Assembly (NCBI GenBank): GCA_033439685.1
Contig: JAUEDM010000007.1
Location: 1,364,001-1,428,000 of the forward strand
Length of the DNA stretch: 64,000 nt
DNA from: Apodospora peruviana
Taxonomy: Eukaryota > Ascomycota > Sordariomycetes > Sordariales > Lasiosphaeriaceae
Direction of reading: 5' to 3'
The notes beneath the pieces are model-generated. The model searched no databases. It was not told where the DNA came from and worked only from the letters and a program-made list of their open reading frames with translations. A program made the position numbers and the translations under genes. Positions within the stretch are counted from its first letter, which is position 1. Every line of letters starts with the position of its first letter. This document shows positions 55,801 through 64,000 of this stretch, piece by piece.

Positions 55801-56313
55801 GAGACAGCCAATAGACGACCGTAACTAACACAGCTAAACGCTAATCAGCGGTTGGCGTTTTAACAGCCGGCCAATCAATCGACGGTCAATCGGTCAATCT
55901 AACATAAAGCGGCAAGTTTAGTGTAGTAGATATAAAGAAGTAAATTGAGGGCAGTAGGTGCGGGGCGGTAGGCGCGGAGAAGTAATGGGCGCGGGGTACC
56001 GGTACGTATAGGGTATAATTGAGGTAGCGGGTATATAGTAAATACAGCGTATACCGTGGCGGGAAATACTCTGACGCAACTATTATAGTAGCCTTACACT
56101 ACAGCATCTATTATAGTGCTTAAACTATCCTAGCGAGATCGACTAGTATAAGGCCCTATAATTGACAATTCGCTTCAGGGGGTCCCCGCTGAAACTTTCA
56201 GTAGCTCTCCACAAGCCGCGTAGCGCTCTTGCTACTTCAGGCCACGCAACGCTCCTGCTCTTTTCAGTTAATTGACAAGTTATGACGTCAACGAGCCACC
56301 TGCAGTCAATTCA

Positions 56314-56489
56314 ACAGAAGACAGAGCAAATTGCAGTGCGCTCGACCGAAGCAAGTGGGGTAGGTGCATGGGCCATTTTAGGTCACGTGACTAAACCCCT
56401 TCTTTGCCCGCCAGGCCTGTTAGACTCACAATGGCCAATCAGAGGATGATTCAGCCAGTTGTCTAGTGCTCTGTGCATACATCGTCACA
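56314..56489 (-). mobile_element. Small element family S2, truncated copy
   Basis: On the minus strand it starts TGTGACGATGTATGCACAG and includes the CATCCTCTGATTGGCC segment of the long S2 variant, but stops before the 3' half. No duplication can be defined. Confidence 0.65.
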
Positions 56490-56678
56490 AGTCAGTTGAA
56501 GCTAGCTAATCAAAGCCAGGTGTTAAGCCAGGAAGTCAGCCAATCTAACTAGTAAACGATTATAATTAATATAGCTGCGTTTTAAGGGTCGGCTAATCAA
56601 TCAATAATTAGCCAGTTAATTAATAATTGGCCGATTGGTTAATTTGTTAATTAAATATAGAGTAGTAGGTGCCTTGGC

Positions 56679-56881
56679 TGTGACGATGTACGTACAGACC
56701 TGGCGGGCAAAGGAGTGATGTAGTCACGTGACATACCAGTGGATCGTGCACCTACACCACTTCTTTTGCTCGAGCGCATTGTAATTCGCTCTTTCTTCTT
56801 TTTTTCTTTGTCTTACTATTTTCATAGCATACTATAGATTATAGGAGCCTGTCCCTACTTTCTTATGTGGCACGTGACACT
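56679..56881 (+). mobile_element. Small TG...CA element, family S2, copy 3
   Basis: 203 bp from TGTGACGATGTACG to GGCACGTGACA, flanked by ttggc and ctggc, a 5 bp duplication differing by one C/T. Inserted in the reversed C1 element. Confidence 0.78.
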
Positions 56882-56975
56882 GGCGGTAAGTATAGGGCAG
56901 TCAGTAGGTGCACAGTAGTAAGTAGTACATTTAAGGGAAGATTAATATAGTAAGTATATAGGAAACACAGAATGT

Positions 56976-57740
56976 TGCATTAACTGCGATTAGACTAGCA
57001 ACGGCCAGGCAAAAGCGGACAAAGCTCCCGGAAGGGGTGGGCAAGTTCTCAAAGACCATCGATGTGGCGCTCCCTGGCAGACACACTCACGACCTGTATG
57101 ATAAGCTGAAGCGAAATGAGGCCTAAGGCGTGTACTGGCACAACTCCGGACAGGTATGGCAAGATTGAACGGATTTTTATATAAAATCAAGGCAGCTGAA
57201 TCCGACCTATGCAATTGCGGTCACGGGAGGGAGACTGTGGATCACTTCCTGCTACAATGCGTAAGATGGACGGCTCTACGAGAAGGTATGCTGTAGTGTA
57301 CAACAACAAGACGGGGAAGTCTCTCGTTCTATCTGGGAGGAAAAGCGCCATCGGACCCCAAGAAATAAATGGTCGCCAAACATGAAGGCAGTTCGGGCAA
57401 CAATCAAGTATGCCATGTCAACGAGAAAACTAGAATTGGACGCACAGAGAATAGATGCATCGCAGTAAGAGAATTTGACCAAGGGTCCCGCGTAGCCTCA
57501 ACCGGCAGATCCTGCTTTAGCTGCTGAAAATAGGACGCTGAACACTTGGAGAATATAAACTCCCAGGCGATCTGCTAATAATACGACAAGAGGCGTCGGG
57601 TGGTCTAAAGGTAAAAAGGTAGAGGGCTTGGACGAGACAATGGCAGAATTGGATGAACCAAATGTAGTTAGCGTGCATAGGCTCTTTAGGCTTAGTGCCT
57701 CCGGGCAAAATAAACTCCATCCATCATCCATCCATCCATC
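56976..57740 (+). mobile_element. 5'-truncated LINE (Tad1-like) 3' end with 12 bp target duplication
   Basis: 765 bp flanked by a perfect duplication aacacagaatgt (56964-56975 and 57741-57752), ending in a CCAT-type simple repeat tail as LINEs do. The coding part ends at 57468 and reads, around two stops, QVWQD..., ARLNGFLYKIKAAESDLCNCGHGRETVDHFLLQC. This is the cysteine/histidine-containing C-terminal region of fungal Tad1-type non-LTR retrotransposon polyproteins. Everything upstream (endonuclease, reverse transcriptase) is missing. About 270 bp of 3' UTR follows. Confidence 0.88.
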
Positions 57741-57952
57741 AACACAGAATGTATATAATAGCGCCTTAGTAGTAGTAATATAATAATTACAAGGCACGTT
57801 ATTTAATGACCTTCAGCGGGTCAACTGTTCTAGGGGAATCTACTACCCTAGCGAGAGTAACTAGCCTAGTAATCCCCGTTGTTATTACTCTTGGGACTAT
57901 TCTAACGAGGCGTCACTAGACTAGTTGCCCTCCTAGGAGTCCCGCTCCGGTA

Positions 57953-58674
57953 GCTATGGCTAATTGTTAGCACGTAGTTACTGGGATTTCGCAAGAAATA
58001 AGTAGTACTTTAGTTTTAGTAAGAACTGCTAGTAAATTACGGTGGTGGTAATTCCGAATCGAATCAACGGTCGAATAAAATAAACTACCTGATTAGAACG
58101 GCACACTTCTAGTTAGCGGCGTTTCTAGCCTTAACAAGTTGTAGTATATAGTAGGGAAAAAATAGTACCTTATATTATAAAGCTTTATAGTAGCAAACTA
58201 AGCTAGGGTAACTTGGGGGGCTTAACTAGGATAATTTCTAAGGATAGCTTAACTACAGTCCTTTAGGCCAGTTGCCCCCTCACATGTCCCGCTTCAGTAC
58301 CTAATTTAAAGAATTTCAAAATAATTTCATTCTTCGTATTATAATATATTATTTTTAATAATCTAACCTTAAGCTTAAAGACCATCTACTCGGAGAGTAG
58401 CATTTTCTTTTATAGAATAAGTACTTTCTAGGCACGCGAAGTACCTCTCCACAATTAGTTTTGTACAACAAATTTTAGCCACCTTTGTTCACTATGCCCA
58501 CGCCTTAATTACAGTATACTATCGCATTTCCAACCCAAATTAAAAGAACGAAATGCGCTTACTTAAACTTACATATAAAAGTGTCCCTTTCGTAGTAAGC
58601 CGTGTTACTTCTTACATTTATAACGCAAGTTATATGAGCTTAGCTTGCCTATAAACCAGGTGGGTGTTACGAAC
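57953..58674. other. AT-rich stretch with one shared module
   Basis: 58200-58300 (TTAACTAGGATAATTTC...AGTTGCCCCCTC) matches 42790-42900. The remainder is degenerate sequence without features. Confidence 0.5.
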
Positions 58675-59135
58675 CCCGATTGGAGGATTAGGCGAGTGAG
58701 TCCCTGGGCCTATCAGAGGGTTCTCTGTGTGACGTAGGCTATATAAACCGTACAGTATTCCAGAGTCTTCGACTTGGAATTCTGGCTTCCTTTTACAGGG
58801 CTGGCATGGCGCACTGGTATGGTTGTGTACTATTGGCTGGTTTGTCACACTCTGCGGGACACAGGGTCTCGGCACAGAGCAGTTGTGCTCTGTGTGCTCT
58901 GTGGCGTTATGGCAGAAGGGACAGAGCGGTTGCGCTCTGTGTGCTCTGTTGCCTCTGCAACAGAGCAACAGGCTAGCACTCTTATTGGCTGTAGCATTTC
59001 TATATAGTTGCGAGAGTCTGGCACTTTTGAAGATGGATTTATTACGGCAGTAATCAATACAAGTACTTTGGCACTTGTTGTTGTGTCAACTGCGCATCTT
59101 GTGTGTTCTTTGGAACCAATACCCTTTGTTGCTCT
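58675..59135 (-). mobile_element. LTR, family L3, truncated and chimeric
   Basis: Begins TGTTACGAACCCCGATTGG like the 52193 copy. It contains a segment shared with 50211-50312 and a roughly 50 bp duplication with palindromic CAGAGC(A/G)GTTGYGCTCTG cores (about 58873-58965). It ends TTGTGTGTTCTTTGGAACCAATACCC, where L2 sequence takes over. The other L3 end is missing. Confidence 0.65.
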
Positions 59136-59219
59136 GTTATTCCAGAGCCTTCTATGGGTCTATGAACCTTTAAAGGCAATAACCAGAATCTTCTGTGGGC
59201 TTGAAAGCCCCTGGAGACT
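59136..59219 (+). mobile_element. LTR fragment, family L2
   Basis: 84 bp (TTATTCCAGAGCCTTC...AAAGCCCCTGGAGACT) matching the interior of the L2 LTRs at 33357 and 48372. It is cut off exactly where the S4 element begins. Confidence 0.7.
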
Positions 59220-59382
59220 TGTGACGAGCCAGTGCAATGACCCAGACCATTACACCAAACCCCTCTCAATCGCAAAAGAATGCCAGAATACCAAAGGTGT
59301 CAGCCTTTAGAATTCCAATAGGTTATATACCGTTGACGGTCGCAATCAATTCAGTCAAGGCTCAATCGCACCGACCGTCACA
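59220..59382 (+). mobile_element. Small element with TGTGACG ends, family S4, copy 2
   Basis: 163 bp from TGTGACGAGCC to ACCGTCACA, the reverse orientation of 40695-40857 and less mutated. It forms the right border of the repeat island. Flanks agact and catac do not match. Confidence 0.65.
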
Positions 59383-59856
59383 CATACCCCAGTGTGAGAG
59401 ACGCATGTGAGCAGGCAGATCCTAGACGACACCTAGTGTTCTGTAATGCCCTGATATAGGCAACTGAAATAAGAGATACTTGAGAAAAAAAACAGGACGA
59501 GCATTGTCGGTCAGCGCCTTTTCCCCGTTCGAAGTAATTATTTGCCGGAAACAAGGGACAGGGAGTAAGTAGTAGATGCACCTACTAAACAATGTGTATG
59601 ATGATGACTGTCACGAGGCTAGACCCGTGATAATGACTAGCAAGATAAGCCATAGAACCCGCCGCTCTCGGGTGGCAGACGGACCGAACTCGGGGTGGCT
59701 CCCGCTCGGCGTCGCTGAGACCCATCATTCCGACTATGATCGCAACTTTCAGTGTTAGCTGAGCCGCTATTCTCCTGTTCTCAAAGGGCGGGCGGGCTCA
59801 AATGAGACGTGCCACGAAGTAATGATGTCCAGTTACTATCGACGTGCTGAGGAAAC
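59383..59856. other. Intergenic region at the island's right edge
   Basis: Base composition returns to normal here. This holds the 3' flank of the nucleoside hydrolase gene. No coding sequence is supported. Confidence 0.5.
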
Positions 59857-61077
59857 TCAGACAAGCAGAACGTGTTGACTGCCCTGATCCCTTTTAATGG
59901 AGGCCGTCCCACAAATCACGGATTGCGCCCCGTCGAGTAAGCGACGGTCTATCTCGGCCGAAGCGATGTCGTCTGGCACCTTAAGCTTCAACCAGTGCTG
60001 GTTTTTGACACTGTCGTCGTATACCCATTCGTTCGACCCATCCGCAGCGACATGGTTATATCCCACTGCGTTTCCATAGTCGAACAGGTCACCCAAGCCA
60101 TCCATAGCGTACAATACGGTTAGAGGATCCCAGGACGGCCGAGAGGTGTTGTACGTGTAGTAGATGTATGCCGCTCGTATCGGGTCGGCGACAGGACCCT
60201 CTGCCATAAACCGAGAGCCCGACATGACGTTGTCTCCAAGCTCTTCACCAGAGAAAATGATGGGACTGTTCCAGGTGCTTACGACATGGGCCGCAAGGGA
60301 CGCATTGTCTCCCATAAAATTCCATTCGTGCCCGGAGGGGTACGCGCCGCCCATGACGACCAACTCAGAGACCTTGGCGGCAATCAGCTCTCGGCCGCTG
60401 AGAGGAGAATATGAATCCGCCGAGGAGTTTAGGAGGCCGGATAGCTGCGATACGTGGAGATAGGTTAGACATCTGGTTTGAACAGCTCAGGCCTCAGGGT
60501 AACCTACGTTCTCAAAGAAACCAATTGACGCGATGGTGATGCTCTGATCTGCGGCGGCGGAAAGCACTTTGCGATAGAGGGTGACGGGATCCCAGGCATC
60601 TTCAGCGTGACCCCATGGCAGGGTGCCGCCGGACCAATGGTAGGCAACTTTGCTGGCATACTCGCCAAGTTCAAAGGACCAAGAGTCAAAGAAGGTGGCA
60701 TCAGTGAGGGGGCGCCTGATGCCAATAGGGACGTGTGGGAGGCCGTAGTGGGCTAAGATGGCGGATGCGGCGAGAGCCGAGTACGAGGAAGGGTAGTTGA
60801 CATTGACCGCCACCAGAGACACCGATGGCGACGTGGCCGCCAACATCAAAGCAGCCGCGTCACTTTTTTTTGTCGGGTCAGCTAGCTTCACAGAACATTA
60901 TTCAACCAAAGAGGCGAGATGGTCTTACTCGACGTCACTGAAGAGATCGGTGTCAATGATCAAGTTCTTTAGTGGGGGCGAGCCTTCTTCCAGTGGTAAA
61001 TACGCCTGGGAAAACGCAGTTATTGTTACCAAAAGAAACAGCGCTCCTAATAACCTATTCCAGGCCATGAGCGCCAT
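59857..61077 (-). CDS. Secreted inosine-uridine preferring nucleoside hydrolase
   Basis: Hydrolyses the N-glycosidic bond of ribonucleosides to a base and ribose; with a secretion signal it would act outside the cell or in the secretory route for nucleoside salvage. Three exons (61077-60929, 60862-60508, 60444-59857) flank introns of 66 and 63 bp and give 363 residues. Signal-like segment at residues 1-25 (AWNRLLGALFLLVTITAFSQA). The ribose/calcium-binding aspartate cluster DTDLFSDVDD is at 42-51 and is completed across intron 1. Then SLVAVNVNYPSSYSALAA, TIASIGFFEN (end of exon 2), LSGLLNSSADSYSPLSG, and SELVVMGGAYPSG. The first intron's acceptor lies in an A-run (AAAAAAAAG/T). The upstream Met residues add a long basic leader and were rejected in favour of the Met that starts a signal peptide. 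Confidence 0.9.
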
Positions 61078-61427
61078 TATATGGTATGGTGAAGGCGTGG
61101 TTGTGTTGTGGCTGCGTGCCCAGTCCCGATCGGTCCTTGTGTTCGATTTTGGGTTCGCGTTTGGTTCTTGATCAAGTCTGTGAGGGAAAGCTGATTCAAG
61201 TAAGTTTCTTTGCACCTAACAACGCTACCCTAACCCTAATAGTCATGACCTATATTTAGTTTTCAATATACCTATGCAACCTCGGCCATCAACCCCCCCT
61301 CCCCCCCCCTCCCCTGTATACTATGTTACGCGAAAACTCGGTTGTCCATCACCGACACAACTCCTCGCTACCACTCACTTTTAGCACAACCAATAGCATT
61401 CGGTTATGTCCAGGTATATACCGGACC
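61078..61427. other. Intergenic region with a pyrimidine-rich tract
   Basis: This holds the 5' flank of the nucleoside hydrolase and the 3' flank of the FAD oxidase. A C-rich tract with single T interruptions lies near 61293-61315. No gene. Confidence 0.55.
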
Positions 61428-63039
61428 CTATTTCGCCGGCTCTACGGCTTGGGGGTAGTAAAACAGCTCGTTCGGGTCTACCTGTGCTTTGATCTGCTTC
61501 AGCTTGGGCAGGTTCTGCCGGTAATACACGTCCTGGGCCTCGGTGCGGTTCATGGTCGGATCCGCGTAGTTGATGTACATGGCCCACTGCGACTTCTCCA
61601 TGTTATCGGTGAAGGACTTGACCCAGCCGTTGAGGAAGTCGAAGCCGTTTGACGGATACGATCCGCTCCGCACGCGGTCGTACAGCTCGTAGAGGAAGAG
61701 GTAGTCTCCGCGGTGGGCGTACGACGAGTCGTCACTAGCGACCTTTGTAATGGCCGAGTTCTTGCCGCCGTACATGTCGATGATGATAAACCAGTCGCGC
61801 GAGTTGGACTTGGCCCGCTGGATCCAGTAGTTTGCCACCGCCTGAAGTGCCTTTTGCGGGAGTGCCTTGGTCACCAGACTTTTGGAGTAGAACGTCTCAA
61901 CCTGGTTGGAGTACAAAGTCAGCAACCTAAAGTGATGCATGATACTGCACACAGAAAACCTACCGAGTTATAGGGGTGGGTGACATCAACCTGCCCACCA
62001 TACGTGTAGTAAGTAAAAGCCCCCATCCAGTCGTACTGTTGCGCATTCGAAAGCGAGGCCCCGAGCTTGCTCAACAGTGGTTGGATCGCCGTCCTCAAGG
62101 AGTTCGAGTTGCCGTAGTACAGGCCCTGGAGCTGTGTCTGGGAACCGCTGGCAAACACGCGCATGTTCATCTCGGTAGGCATGCCTGCCGTGAGCCAGTC
62201 CTGAAGACTAGACCAGCCCGAAGCGATTGAGTTCGCATTGTTCCACGGCAGGTTAACCTGGAAGGCAGTAACCTGCGACGGCGCAGCAAAGGTATTAAAC
62301 TTGAATGTTGTCACGATGCCGAAGTTCGAGCCCGCACCACGCAGAGCCCAGAAGAGATCGGCATTCTGCGTCTTGGAGACCTCGACGACGCTAGAGTTGG
62401 CCAGGACGACCGTCGCGCCTACGATCCAATCCAGAGCCAGGCCGTGCGTGTGCGAGCTGAAGCCAAACCCACCGTGTAGCGAGTGGCCAGCAACGCCAAC
62501 ACTAGATATCCCGGTAAGCAACAGCCAAATATAGGGGGTGAAGATGGGAAGAAGACGCACCCAGGACATGTACCGTGGCTGAATGCCCTTTTCCCGTTCT
62601 GGTACAGGACAGTAGCGACATGGCCGAGTCTCGCACCAGCCTGAACGGTTGCAATTTGTGTCGACGAGTCGACCGTGACCTTGCTCATGCGGTCTAGCTC
62701 CACCACGAGATGGCCGTGCTCGCCGCCCAGGCCAAAGGACGCGTAGCTGTGGCCGCCAGACTTTGGGGTGACTTTGATGCCGAGCTTTGCGGCGCAGGAG
62801 ACGGCCCCCTGCACGTGCTCGACAGTGGTAGGCACCGCAATGGCCACCGGGGTGTAGGCCAGCCGTTGGTTGAAGGGATTCACATCAGCTCTCCAGTCCG
62901 CTGACCCCTGCGCGTCGGCAGGGACGCCAGCCGATTTCAAGCAGTCGTCGATGGCGGCTCGCTTCGCAAGGGGGCCATCCAGGGACTTCGCCGCAGCGAA
63001 ACCCGCCAACGCAATCGACAGGGCAGATTGACACCGCAT
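61428..63039 (-). CDS. Secreted FAD-linked oxidoreductase, berberine bridge enzyme-like (AA7 type)
   Basis: A VAO/PCMH-fold flavoenzyme; fungal secreted members oxidise oligosaccharides or secondary-metabolite alcohols to give H2O2. Three exons (63039-62561, 62501-61964, 61901-61428) flank introns of 59 and 62 bp and give 496 residues. A signal peptide covers about residues 1-17 (MRCQSALSIALAGFAAA). Both flavin-linking residues are present: His97 in VTPKSGGHSYASFG and Cys158 in HGTCPGVGVAGHSLHGGFG, with Gly160 completed across intron 1. So bicovalent FAD attachment is expected. Then LRGAGSNFGIVTTFKF, the substrate domain, and the C-terminal BBE motif (MYINYADPTMNRTEAQDVYY ... PNELFYYPQAVEP). 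It lies 351 bp from the nucleoside hydrolase start on the same strand. The substrate cannot be told from sequence. Confidence 0.92.
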
Positions 63040-64000
63040 GGTGAGAGAGCTCTTGATGAACCGGGTAGGCCTTTTTTTTCTGCGCAACCGAAGGGATGTC
63101 GTCCGCTCCACAGCGAGCAGGTCAGCTCAGTGAGGCGGCGGACGTAGGAGATGATATACTCCCTGGCTCGCTCGGCTGTGAAAGAAGCCGCACAGCCGGT
63201 TACCAGTAGCTACATCATATCTCCTCATATAGACATGACATGCGTAGCAAGCGACTTTCCTGGCAAGATGGACGCGGGATGCTGCGGTATGGGGGCATGT
63301 GGGGTGTCAACATGGAGAAACGGCATCCTCTTCCCGGGGTTTAATACCAGGCCGCGCTCTGGAGAGCAGGAAAAGGGGTGCCAACCCTTCGGAATGCGGA
63401 GAACGGAGCGTTAGAGCATCGCCAAGCTCATCGGACTTTTTTAGTTTACATCGGGCAGCGGCTGTTGTAGCGGGAGCCCTGTTCGGCTGTTACCATGTCA
63501 AGTTGTGGGCACAGAGAGCTAAGTCTTGAGCAGACCGAGGCTATCGACAGGAAGTTGAAGATCTCCTGATTAGAGTAAGTGGCAGAACTGCGATAGTTGG
63601 AGAGGTCAGCCCTGTGTACAGGAGAGCTCGTCATCGCCATGCGGTGTTGCCGCCGAGCCGCTCGTTTGATTCGACCACGAAATAAGAAGGCGTTGCGTAG
63701 AAGATGCGGGAAATATCATCTATGATCTGGGCATTATCTGCCAGGATCGAAGAATTTTTGGGGGGGGGGGGGGGCTCAAGAGTGAGTGCCCAGGGCATGT
63801 ATTATTGTAAATTATAGGCTAAAAGCCAGATCTGCACCCGATATTCAGGCCGGGTGAGATCATGTCGGTCATGTTCCTTGGCGTCTGATTTCGGCCCCTG
63901 GTCAGCGCAACCGGCTCTCTTTTGGCAAAGTGTCGGCGAGATTGGATTCAATATTGCATCACTGCCCTCTCCGTGGCGTCGGTGGCTAATGTGGACTCTC
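63040..64000. other. Intergenic region to window end
   Basis: The upstream flank of the FAD oxidase gene. A run of 15 G lies at 63760-63774. Short open frames overlap each other and show no features. Nothing is supported. Confidence 0.5.

Larger units (their letters stand above)
56052..57952 (-). mobile_element. Composite inverted-end element C1, copy 2 (reversed, with nested insertions)
   Basis: Ends TACCGTGGCGGGAAATAC (left) and GTCCCGCTCCGGTA (right) correspond to the right and left ends of the C1 copy at 37869. Inside are the reversed right module, a partial S2 element (56314-56489), short minisatellite remains, a full S2 element (56679-56881) and a LINE fragment (56976-57740). Without the insertions it is close to the 1.06 kb of copy 1. 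Confidence 0.6.
28076..59219. other. AT-rich, gene-free repeat island (RIP-like)
   Basis: A 31 kb block whose base composition shifts abruptly to AT-rich, TpA-rich sequence with stops in every frame. The only GC-balanced pockets are identifiable insertions: transposons, LTRs, small TG...CA elements and one LINE. This is the usual appearance of fungal repeats altered by repeat-induced point mutation. C/T differences between paired target-site duplications (for example ttggc/ctggc, ttcag/ctcag) support C-to-T mutation after insertion. No host gene is supported inside. Confidence 0.85.

Noticed and set aside
28076..59219. Starship-type giant element
   Set aside because: No tyrosine-recombinase (DUF3435) captain and no cargo genes were seen; the island is explained by ordinary transposons.

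Overview
This is a nuclear genome window from a filamentous ascomycete, most likely a sordariomycete (the lineage is inferred from protein style; no rRNA marker is present). The protein-coding genes have short introns of 56-92 bp with CTAAC/CTGAC-like branch sites. Several fungal housekeeping families are recognisable, and a large AT-rich island full of mutated transposons has the look of repeat-induced point mutation (RIP).

Layout. Left arm (1-27.5 kb, normal base composition): a GPI-anchor de-N-acetylase (653-1605), a mitochondrial ATP13-like expression factor (1961-4078, minus) head-to-head with the spliceosomal/decay protein LSM3 (4697-5229), a GTPBP1-like translational GTPase (6083-8117, minus), an Ldb19/Art1-type arrestin (9226-10888, minus), a mitochondrial NDUFAF6-like complex I assembly factor (15444-16631, minus) head-to-head with the RAD5 helicase/ubiquitin ligase (17056-20611), a single-exon protein of uncertain family (22400-23248, weakly gasdermin-like), two doubtful small secreted peptides, one decayed coding fragment, and a secreted intradiol-type dioxygenase (26191-27364).

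Middle (about 27.5-59.4 kb): a 32 kb gene-free repeat island. I see three pogo/Fot1-type DNA transposons with terminal inverted repeats (31081-32932, 44771-46595, 52595-54453), an internally deleted relative (50733-51906), a Tc1-like transposase ghost near 44.4-44.7 kb, a 5'-truncated LINE with a 12 bp target duplication (56976-57740), solo LTRs of three families, four families of 0.12-0.24 kb TG...CA elements (most with 5 bp target duplications), a 1.06 kb element with inverted ends and a minisatellite core, a 248 bp inverted repeat, and degenerate minisatellites. Many are nested, so an insertion order can be read.

Right arm (59.4-64 kb): a secreted nucleoside hydrolase (59857-61077) and a secreted bicovalent-FAD oxidase of the berberine-bridge/AA7 type (61428-63039), both on the minus strand.

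The left-arm genes are unrelated housekeeping genes that do not form a pathway. The three secreted enzymes that flank the island (dioxygenase, nucleoside hydrolase, FAD oxidase) fit the usual pattern of accessory secreted genes beside repeat islands. No CRISPR array, tRNA or rRNA gene was found. The most unusual items are two GC-AG introns in LSM3, the families of very short LTR-like elements, and the nested insertion history of the island. Exon structures were deduced by hand from splice signals and frame; no database search was possible.
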